Program-made: the position numbers and the translations under genes | Notes under the pieces: model-generated | The model's input: only the letters and a program-made list of their open reading frames with translations | The model's database searches: none | What the model was told of the DNA's origin: nothing | Source of the DNA: Parachlamydiaceae bacterium | Lineage (GTDB): Bacteria > Chlamydiota > Chlamydiia > Chlamydiales > Parachlamydiaceae | DNA length: 12,274 bases | Direction: 5' to 3' | NCBI GenBank assembly: GCA_013815395.1 | Contig: JACDGH010000054.1 | Location: 1 to 12,274, forward strand | Shown: positions 1-5,726 of the stretch, piece by piece | How the letters are laid out: each line of letters starts with the position of its first letter | How positions within the stretch are numbered: the stretch's first letter is position 1

Positions 1-169
1 ACCACTCCCCAAAAGCCTTTCGGGCATTTTTGAAGGCGGCATCTACTGCGGCAGCATTGGCTTCATAGCCTTCCCAAATAATCTGTTCATTTGAGGGATC
101 GAAAGAAGCAAATAAAGTGCCTTTTTGAATTTTTTTGCGTTGTGCAGTAGGTCCAGTATCCTTTTTCAT
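1..169 (-). CDS. astD: N-succinylglutamate 5-semialdehyde dehydrogenase, N-terminal part (runs off window)
   Basis: Only the first 56 codons are in the window; the gene continues past base 1. The product would be an NAD(P)-dependent aldehyde dehydrogenase that oxidises succinylglutamate semialdehyde to succinylglutamate, the fourth step of AST arginine degradation in the cytoplasm. The visible part contains the family's usual opening: a strand leading to a SFDPSNE turn, IIWEGYEAN, and VDAAFKNARKAF, which lines up with the start of E. coli AstD as I remember it. The ATG overlaps the astA stop as ATGA (166-169), so the two are translationally coupled. No catalytic Cys or Glu can be checked because they lie outside the window. 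A different aldehyde dehydrogenase subfamily is possible, but the coupling to astA makes AstD by far the best reading. Confidence 0.85.
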   Translation of the reverse strand, partial: MKKDTGPTAQRKKIQKGTLFASFDPSNEQIIWEGYEANAAAVDAAFKNARKAFGEW

Positions 170-1248
170 AACGCATTTCCGTTGAAGTTTAAAAATTCAC
201 TATTTCTAAGTGGTAGGGGATGTGCGGGGATGTCGGAGGAGGGGACAATGTAACGTATGACATCACCCACCTTAACTTTTAGGGCTTCGGCAGATTCGGC
301 TGGTAGAAAAATTCCTTTGGGATCTTTTTGCAAAGTAGAATAACAGGCTCTGAAATCCAGACGATGATTGCTGACAATATAACGGATAGATTCAATAGGA
401 TTACGGGTAATTTCAGCAATAATATCTATAGCGCTGGTCTTTATTGAACGAATTTCTTTTGTTATCGCTTCAATTTTAGGTCCGGCATCAAAAATGTCAA
501 TATCATCCGTCAAATAAAATCCCTCTTCAATTAACATGTGATAGGCCGGCCATGTATTAGAATGAATTTTACCAATCACTTCTTGCACCTCTTTCGGAAG
601 TAAAGAAATGTAAAGGGGATGTTTCGGCAAAACTTGCGTTACATCGAAATTACCTAGGTCTCTAAAGTGCATCAGTGAAGTATAATCAAGGTTTAAAAAA
701 TGACGGCCCATCCCTTCCCAAAATGGACAAATTTGATTTTTGTCGATAAAACCTCTCATTTCGGCATAAATGGTTGTGTCGAAGCGCTGGAGATAGGAAG
801 CAGCAAATAAAAAACGACTGAGTGATAAAAGTCGCCCTAAACCTTCTTTTCGGAATTCTGGCAAAAGATACAGTGAACAGATTTCGGAGGGCGCATTCTC
901 ATAAGAAATAACACGCAATAACGGTATATTGGGGGTGGTTGAAAGAATTGGAGAAAAATGTTCTATGTTTTGAATTTTAAAAAAATATTTAGGTTGATCG
1001 ATTCCCGTTTTGGCATTAATGCCGCAAATGCCTTCTATGGCATTATTAGAAAGGTCTTCTAGGACGAAAAGATAATTTTCATTTCCAGGCTGCTGCACAT
1101 CTTTTGCGAATGCTTTTTCTGAATCAAAGATCTTCTTTTCCAGCATCCCCCTATCTTTTGGCATACTCGTCATGCCTGCTCGGGCAGTAAAAGATAAATT
1201 GATAAATGCATATATATCATTAACGTCTATAGGGCGTACTACAATCAT
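166..1248 (-). CDS. astA: Arginine N-succinyltransferase
   Basis: Transfers succinate from succinyl-CoA to the alpha-amino group of arginine, the committed first step of the AST pathway. At 360 residues it is slightly longer than E. coli AstA (about 344). Family landmarks are collinear over the whole length: the N-terminal IVVRPIDVND, YLFVLED (59-65), GICGI (73-77), SEICSLYLLPEFRKEG (121-136), YAEMRGFID (161-169), PFWEGMG (175-181), PKHPLY (208-213), and the IDIFDAGP block in the C-terminal half. His229 in the GKIH segment aligns with the residue reported as the proton donor of the family. The ATG at 1248 is preceded by AGAGG seven bases upstream, and that site lies in the 16-base gap after the aminotransferase stop. 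The gene overlaps astD by four bases. This is the most secure enzyme call of the operon. Confidence 0.95.
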   Translation of the reverse strand: MIVVRPIDVNDIYAFINLSFTARAGMTSMPKDRGMLEKKIFDSEKAFAKDVQQPGNENYLFVLEDLSNNAIEGICGINAKTGIDQPKYFFKIQNIEHFSPILSTTPNIPLLRVISYENAPSEICSLYLLPEFRKEGLGRLLSLSRFLFAASYLQRFDTTIYAEMRGFIDKNQICPFWEGMGRHFLNLDYTSLMHFRDLGNFDVTQVLPKHPLYISLLPKEVQEVIGKIHSNTWPAYHMLIEEGFYLTDDIDIFDAGPKIEAITKEIRSIKTSAIDIIAEITRNPIESIRYIVSNHRLDFRACYSTLQKDPKGIFLPAESAEALKVKVGDVIRYIVPSSDIPAHPLPLRNSEFLNFNGNAL

Positions 1249-1264
1249 ATTCTAACCTCTTATT

Positions 1265-2626
1265 TTAATTTTTACAGAGGGTCTTTTCAATGATGTTTAC
1301 GACATGATCAATATCTTCATTAGTCACTGCGCCGGCAGGGACTAAGAACCGCACTCGAGTAGGATTTTCTCCGGCAATAAAGCTTAAAACTCCGGCTTCA
1401 AAAAGACGATAGACAAAGTCCGTGACGTTTAGGTATTCGCCATCATAAGGTGTAAATGCAATCATGCATCCTATACCGAAAGGGCCTCGGATCAGTTCAG
1501 GATGTTTTTTTGACAATCTTTCAAGATGGACAGTAAAGTAGTTATTAATCTGTTGAATTTTCCCCTGCGGTCCATAATAGTTTCCATGGATCAAATTTTT
1601 TATAATTACTTGGGAAGCCTTAATAGCCGATGTGCTGCTAGTAAATGTTTGACTAAGCAACCCTGGTCTAGGCTTATAATTTTCACGAAAAAGTGTAGCG
1701 CACACTTGTGAGAGTTTTCCAATGGTGACAATGTCGATGAACTCCTCAAGGCCATAATATTGAAAGGCAAATAATTCGGGCAACCTTCCAAAGGTTTGAA
1801 CTTCGTCGGCAAATATGGCGATGTTGTTGTCTTTGAGGATCGACATAATTGCTTTAAAAAAGGCACTGGTCCCTTGATGGAATCCTCCTTCCCCTTGCAC
1901 AAACTCGAAACACATCACAGCATACTCCTTAGGGTAGCGATGAAGGAGTTTTTTTAAGGCATTAATGGCGTTTGCCGTGCTTTCTTCGGGGTGCAATACA
2001 TTAAAATAGGGAATATAATCAACAAGCACATTAGAAGGTAAACCTTCACGATAGGCTGCTTTGTCAGTAATTTGAGAAACAGCTAACGTTCTTCCCACAA
2101 AGCAACGCTCGAAAGCAAGTATTCTCTGGGCCGGGAACTTTTTTTGAAAAGCGATTTTTAGCGCATTTTCATTAGCCATAGCCCCAGAGGAGGTCAAAAA
2201 GCAATGGTCGAGTTTGGAAGCCTGCACTAGCAAGGCAGATAATCCTACTGAATCAATATTTTGCTGAAGGTTGCCTTGCATGATTGTGTCAGAAAGGGCG
2301 GCATCAATGCTGGAGGCAATTAAATCCTCATGGCTGTGACCCCAGTAGTGCACGCCTATTCCCCCAATGAAGTCATATTTAATACTTCCATCGGCTAATT
2401 CCACTAGAGTACCTTTACCAATGCCACTGCCTAAGAAGGGAAACCATAATTTTGCTCCTCTAAATTGGGCAAAAGTCAACAAAAGATCCTCATAACTTTG
2501 TTGTAATGAGGGTATGGGAGGGCAAACTCCTGTAATTTTCGCCTGGTGTGCTTTAACAGCTGCAATCAATAGTCGCTTGGCTTCGATCACCCTTAGATCG
2601 TTTCGGAGTTCTTCTGCAATAAGCAT
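1265..2626 (-). CDS. Class III PLP-dependent aminotransferase (lysine 6-aminotransferase-like; probably fills the AstC position)
   Basis: A fold-type I PLP enzyme of 453 residues. Visible cofactor motifs are TSSGAMANENALK (145-157, phosphate-binding turn), FVQGEGG (242-248), FADEVQT (272-278, Asp274 to the pyridine nitrogen) and IGKLSQVCATLF (302-313), where Lys304 should form the Schiff base. The sequence IGKxxQVC, the ENALK helix and the FIAGEN...RVRF C-terminal block resemble L-lysine 6-aminotransferases more than AstC/ArgD, which usually carry an AKALGGG-type lysine motif. It also has about 60 extra N-terminal residues. Position just upstream of astA suggests it transaminates succinylornithine, or that it handles ornithine or lysine directly; sequence alone cannot decide. 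AAGGA eight bases before the ATG supports the start. The preceding gene is separated by a long palindrome. Confidence 0.85.
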   Translation of the reverse strand: MLIAEELRNDLRVIEAKRLLIAAVKAHQAKITGVCPPIPSLQQSYEDLLLTFAQFRGAKLWFPFLGSGIGKGTLVELADGSIKYDFIGGIGVHYWGHSHEDLIASSIDAALSDTIMQGNLQQNIDSVGLSALLVQASKLDHCFLTSSGAMANENALKIAFQKKFPAQRILAFERCFVGRTLAVSQITDKAAYREGLPSNVLVDYIPYFNVLHPEESTANAINALKKLLHRYPKEYAVMCFEFVQGEGGFHQGTSAFFKAIMSILKDNNIAIFADEVQTFGRLPELFAFQYYGLEEFIDIVTIGKLSQVCATLFRENYKPRPGLLSQTFTSSTSAIKASQVIIKNLIHGNYYGPQGKIQQINNYFTVHLERLSKKHPELIRGPFGIGCMIAFTPYDGEYLNVTDFVYRLFEAGVLSFIAGENPTRVRFLVPAGAVTNEDIDHVVNIIEKTLCKN

Positions 2627-2653
2627 ATTAAATCCTTCGAGTTGATTAAACTA

Positions 2654-2723
2654 AGGGACTGCGAAAGAATCATTTGCACGATTTGGTGCGCCCGGTCGTG
2701 CAGGTGATTATTTCACAGTCCCT
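2654..2723. repeat. Long palindromic element (28-pair hairpin) at the 3' end of the M20 gene
   Basis: Bases 2654-2681 pair with 2696-2723 across a 14-base loop. I count two mismatches (2662/2715 and 2667/2710) and two G-T pairs in 28 positions. The outer stem begins AGGGACTG and ends CAGTCCCT. The right arm encodes the final Gly-Thr-Val-Lys and stop of the M20 protein, as if an element had landed at the end of that gene. There is no T-run directly after it in the minus-strand transcript, so it is not a classic intrinsic terminator. It could be a MITE/REP-like repeat, an RNA processing or stability structure between operon genes, or a weak attenuator. Its apex resembles the hairpin at 10156-10208. 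Confidence 0.8.
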
Positions 2724-3922
2724 AATTCGCCGCTGGCCAGCTTTAACAAGAATAATGTCACTAATCGCGTTCTGGAAACTAAACTGCTAATAGTCATTTG
2801 TTCGTTTTTGGTGTGAATATGATTTCCTATTACGCCTAAGGAGTCTATGACAGGTAATCCATATGCAGATAGTAGATTACCATCGCAAGCCCCGCCACTT
2901 GGGCGATGCATAAGCAAAATATCTTCCTCTGCGCTGCAGTGTTTTATTTGCTCAAATAGATCCTTATTTTTTTTATCAAAGTGTTTAGGTGGGCGTATAT
3001 GTTGCACAGTGACATTTAGTTTTAAGCCATCGCTTTCTAAGCTATTGCCAATTTTTCTTAACTCGTCTTCGATATAAGCAAAATCGTCGGGTTGCACAGT
3101 TCGTACATTTAAACGACATATCGCCAAATCAGGCACTACATTCACTGGTCCGCCACCGGAAATATGACCAAAATTTAATGTTATTCCCTCTTCTATGTCT
3201 GTGAGTTCATGTGCCATCACAATAAATTTTGCTAAAGCTGTGATTGCATTGCGGCCCTTATCGAAATCCCTGCCAGCATGCGCTGCTTTTCCAATGGCTA
3301 TAATTGTTAAATTGGACGAACCCTTTCGTGAACTAACAATCGCTCCGTCAGGAAAAGAGGGTTCAAAAATAAGCCCTAGGGTATTGCGACGTGCGCAATC
3401 GATAAGGAGGGGCTCTGATCCAACTGAGCCCACTTCTTCATCGGAATTGATTAACACTTCCCATCCAATATTTGCAGAAAGAGGGTGTTGTTCAAAAGCT
3501 TCTAATGCTTTAAGCATCACCACTAATCCCCCTTTCATATCAGCTACCCCTGGACCTTGCAAGGTACAAGCATTTAAGCGGGTGGTTTTTTGAAAGGAAT
3601 GAGAAATAGGGTAGACTGTATCCATATGTCCTCCAAGAAAAACTTTAGTTTTTGCATTTGGACGTTTAATGATGGATAGAGCCTTGCCATGCCTAACTTC
3701 AATCGGTTTTCCAAATTCGTTGATGATTACGCGCGCTTGAAGATGGATTTGCTTAATTGTGCCATCAAGTTTTGCAAAGCTTTGTGATAAAACATCGGTC
3801 ATCTTTGCTAATCCGGCTATATTTTCTGAGCCCGAATTAATATTTGCCCATGCTTGAAGTAATTGCAGCATGGAATCTTGTTCTTTATCAATCCATGCAA
3901 GCTGAGAGAGTTGAGAAGGCAT
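2708..3922 (-). CDS. M20 family metallopeptidase / amidohydrolase (ArgE/DapE/CPG2-like)
   Basis: A 404-residue di-zinc hydrolase with a complete M20 active site: GGHMDT (His99, Asp101), GPGVADMKGG (Asp128 bridging metal), NSDEEVGS (Glu162 as general base, Glu163 metal), FEPS (Glu187) and HTKNE near the C-terminus (His370). His215 in AAHAGRD is the usual lid-domain histidine. The length and the EEVGS...FEPS arrangement are closest to the carboxypeptidase G2/glutamate-carboxypeptidase branch, whose members cleave amide bonds to glutamate or deacylate amino acids. It is the first gene of the ast-containing operon, so removal of succinate from succinylglutamate (the AstE step) or release of amino acids from peptides are both reasonable roles; I infer this only from context. 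No good Shine-Dalgarno is visible. The last four codons and the stop lie inside a palindromic element. Confidence 0.85.
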   Translation of the reverse strand: MPSQLSQLAWIDKEQDSMLQLLQAWANINSGSENIAGLAKMTDVLSQSFAKLDGTIKQIHLQARVIINEFGKPIEVRHGKALSIIKRPNAKTKVFLGGHMDTVYPISHSFQKTTRLNACTLQGPGVADMKGGLVVMLKALEAFEQHPLSANIGWEVLINSDEEVGSVGSEPLLIDCARRNTLGLIFEPSFPDGAIVSSRKGSSNLTIIAIGKAAHAGRDFDKGRNAITALAKFIVMAHELTDIEEGITLNFGHISGGGPVNVVPDLAICRLNVRTVQPDDFAYIEDELRKIGNSLESDGLKLNVTVQHIRPPKHFDKKNKDLFEQIKHCSAEEDILLMHRPSGGACDGNLLSAYGLPVIDSLGVIGNHIHTKNEQMTISSLVSRTRLVTLFLLKLASGELGTVK

Positions 3923-3958
3923 ATTTTTAAGTGGGTAAAATTTTAGTAATTAAATTTT

Positions 3959-3987
3959 ACTTTAAATCATCGAAAATTGGAAAACAA
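3959..3987 (-). promoter_or_regulatory. Possible weak promoter for the M20-astA operon
   Basis: On the minus strand, TTGTTT (3987-3982) and TAAAGT (3964-3959) are separated by 17 bases, which would start transcription roughly 30 bases before the M20 ATG. The matches are only 3/6 and 4/6 in AT-rich DNA, so this may be chance. The 201-base divergent intergenic region must nevertheless hold promoters for both flanking genes. Confidence 0.25.
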
Positions 3988-4123
3988 CAAATTACTTGAA
4001 TTAACTTGTTTAGCCAGTCGTTTGAGTTTTAGTCGAAAAACAACTTGCTTTTTTTAAAATGACGATTTACAAATTGGCTTTAGGATTAAAGATTGTAAAT
4101 TTGAGTATTTAAATGAGGGTTTT

Positions 4124-4909
4124 ATGTCTATAAGCCCACTATTTGTATATATAGATAATCATTTTTTTCCAATAGTATGTACTGAAACACCTGAGATATT
4201 AGCGTGTTCTGAAGTTAGCATCGTGGAAAAAACCAAAAAATTAGCTGAAGAGCATTTTTCAATATCACCAACCACGCTAATGCCTACGTTATCGAATTAT
4301 GTTCAATCTCTGTTAGTATGCTTTGAGGATACTATAGAAGGAAAAGTTCAACCTTCCAATTTTATTTATAAAATAGTTAATGCCACAGAATTAGAAATTA
4401 ATGAGTTTATTGAACGTTTATATGAAATAGGGGAAAAAAAATTTAAGCACTTTGTGGATTTTTTTTTTGAGCATGCTATTAGCATTGGACAAACTTATTT
4501 TCTTTGTTCAATTCATAATGAGTTTCTGCTAATTAAGACCATCAAAGAATTGAAGGAATTAAAATGTTTAAATCTAAATTCTTGCCCCGGTTTATCAGAT
4601 CTTGTAGTTGCAGCAATTTGTAGCAACCCACGCTTAGCCCATTTGGAAATATTAATGTTAGGAAATGGAAACGTATTGACAAATGAGGCCGTTAAGAGAA
4701 TCGCGGAGAGTCCTAATATGGCTTGCTTGGAATTTTTAAATTTTAATAAGTGTGAAGAAATAACAGATGAGGCCATAGAAATGATTACTAAGAGCCCCTT
4801 TATGGCTAAATTAAAGAGTTTAAATTTTATAGGATGTGAGAAAATATCGGATGAGGCATTAGTGACGTTAAGAAAAAAACTACCTTTGTGTCTAATTTAC
4901 AAATTTTAA
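4124..4909 (+). CDS. Cysteine-type leucine-rich-repeat protein
   Basis: A 261-residue protein with a non-repetitive, aromatic- and acidic-rich N-terminal half (1-140) and about four LRR units of roughly 29 residues from 146 onward. The units have the pattern LKxLNLNxCxxLSD..., LEILMLGNGNVLTNEAVKRI, LEFLNFNKCEEITDEAIEMI and LKSLNFIGCEKISDEAL. The C-x-x-[IL]-[ST]-[DN] signature is the cysteine-containing LRR class found in F-box proteins and in effectors of amoeba-associated bacteria. I see no F-box, signal peptide or membrane segment. The start is supported by GAGGG four bases before the ATG. A role in protein-protein contact, possibly as a secreted effector acting in a protist host, is inference. 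It stands alone, divergent from the ast-type operon. Confidence 0.75.
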   Translation: MSISPLFVYIDNHFFPIVCTETPEILACSEVSIVEKTKKLAEEHFSISPTTLMPTLSNYVQSLLVCFEDTIEGKVQPSNFIYKIVNATELEINEFIERLYEIGEKKFKHFVDFFFEHAISIGQTYFLCSIHNEFLLIKTIKELKELKCLNLNSCPGLSDLVVAAICSNPRLAHLEILMLGNGNVLTNEAVKRIAESPNMACLEFLNFNKCEEITDEAIEMITKSPFMAKLKSLNFIGCEKISDEALVTLRKKLPLCLIYKF

Positions 4910-4980
4910 TTTTGATAAGTAGATAATTTTAGAATTATTGATTTTAGAGCTTTGCTGCAGGAGACAGATCAAGTCTGATT

Positions 4981-5002
4981 TGTAATAAATTAAACGATTA
5001 GG
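4981..5002. repeat. Possible half copy of the palindromic element
   Basis: TAATAAATTAAACGATTAGG here matches the left arm of the 10156-10208 hairpin at about 17 of 20 positions. No matching right arm follows, so this would be a truncated copy. The match is short and AT-rich, so the confidence is limited. Confidence 0.35.
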
Positions 5003-5115
5003 TAATGTGACATTTCGCAGATGTTTTTCGAGGGGGGGCTCAACGTAGAGGCCAGCACCCAAAATATTTCAATAAGACTTTTCAGGGTGAACTTATCTAT
5101 CCTAAGAAAGTTCTA

Positions 5116-5382
5116 ATGAAGCGACAGAAGGGGCGGGTAGACTTGATGAAGCGTATTGTGCGAAAGAGTGTCAAAGATGCTCTTATAAAAAAACATGTGT
5201 GTTATGTGCTGATTACGTGCGATGCTCCTTCTGATGATGGAAAAATGAATGTAGAGATGAGCTACGAAGGTGATGCCACACTAGCAGCCTATCTTCTTCA
5301 AGGCGCGCAGTCTTTTATTGATGAACAAGATTTTGAAGGTAAATCTACAGTTAGTAGCGCTAAAATTTGCTACTTCGAATAA
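5116..5382 (+). CDS. Small hypothetical protein, 88 codons
   Basis: I do not recognise this gene. The product starts with two basic stretches (MKRQKGR and MKRIVRKSVK), then a hydrophobic strand CYVLITC (29-35), an acidic loop APSDDGKMNVEMSYEGD (37-53) and an amphipathic helix TLAAYLLQGAQSFIDEQ (55-71). It would be a small soluble alpha/beta protein without signal peptide. The start is uncertain: the ATG at 5116 lacks a good Shine-Dalgarno, and the in-frame ATG at 5146 has AGGGG but at a long distance (about 12 bases). The same frame stays open upstream to 5011 but has no standard start codon there. Eleven bases after its stop comes the likely former start of a decayed small gene, suggesting an old two-gene unit. 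It may itself be a remnant. Confidence 0.5.
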   Translation: MKRQKGRVDLMKRIVRKSVKDALIKKHVCYVLITCDAPSDDGKMNVEMSYEGDATLAAYLLQGAQSFIDEQDFEGKSTVSSAKICYFE

Positions 5383-5393
5383 GAGAGCTGGAC

Positions 5394-5622
5394 ATAACTC
5401 TTTCTGTTGAGGCGTTATGGATAGAAGACAAGAATACTGCAGCTTTATTATTTTTACATTGATGGTAATTCCATAGAAGAGGGGCTTGAAGATATTTCCG
5501 TAGCATGTGCAGAAATCATTGCACACTGCTCAAATGGATTATTGCACGAAAATTCTATAAGATGGGATTGTTCCAAACCTCTTCCAGAAAAAACATTTGC
5601 TTATCGGAAAGAAGAAAAATAA
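5394..5622 (+). pseudogene. Decayed small gene: lost start codon plus one-base frameshift
   Basis: Two open stretches in different frames join into one coherent protein of about 75 residues if one T is removed from the T5 run at 5451-5455. The first stretch reads TLSVEALWIEDKNTAALLF and the second YIDGNSIEEGLEDISV onward, ending PLPEKTFAYRKEEK. AGAG (5382-5387 region) lies six bases before an ATA codon at 5394-5396 exactly where a start would be expected, so an ATG appears to have mutated to ATA. The reconstructed pattern (hydrophobic strand, [FY]YIDG, EE...EDIS helix, Pro-Leu-Pro, Tyr-x-Arg-Lys-Glu end) resembles a class of short uncharacterised bacterial proteins I recall, but I cannot name a family. 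A sequencing error would explain the frameshift but not the missing start. Confidence 0.55.
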
Positions 5623-5635
5623 CTCGAATAACTTG

Positions 5636-5664
5636 TTGCGAAAGTTGCAAAATTGCTTTATAAT
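5636..5664 (+). promoter_or_regulatory. Sigma70-type promoter of the coiled-coil gene
   Basis: TTGCGA (5636-5641) and a perfect TATAAT (5659-5664) are separated by exactly 17 bases. Transcription would begin near 5671, giving a leader of about 55 bases to the GTG start at 5727. This is the best-matching promoter in the window, and its placement argues that the coiled-coil gene and the cysteine-rich gene behind it form their own transcription unit. Confidence 0.65.
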
Positions 5665-5715
5665 CCCGTCTGTCACAGCGTGTCTCGTTGGTGTACAATG
5701 TCGATTTTTTTGATC

Positions 5716-5720
5716 AAGGA
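5716..5720 (+). promoter_or_regulatory. Ribosome binding site deciding the GTG start
   Basis: AAGGA lies six bases before the in-frame GTG at 5727. The upstream alternatives, TTG at 5688 and GTG at 5691, have no Shine-Dalgarno, so 5727 is the preferred start of the coiled-coil protein. Confidence 0.65.
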
Positions 5721-5726
5721 AACCTT

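Noticed and set aside
1526..1902. Open frames on both strands inside the aminotransferase gene
   Set aside because: The aminotransferase frame carries the PLP motifs across this stretch; the others are shadows.
3195..3593. 132-codon open frame on the plus strand
   Set aside because: It lies wholly antisense to the M20 gene, whose metal-binding motifs are intact; its composition is what the complement of that coding sequence gives.
5281..5526. 81-codon minus-strand open frame across the end of the hypothetical gene and the pseudogene
   Set aside because: The plus-strand reconstruction gives more protein-like sequence and ribosome binding signals; the minus frame has low-complexity composition and no start signal.
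5688..5726. Start of the coiled-coil protein at TTG 5688 or GTG 5691
   Set aside because: Neither has a Shine-Dalgarno, while GTG 5727 has AAGGA six bases upstream.
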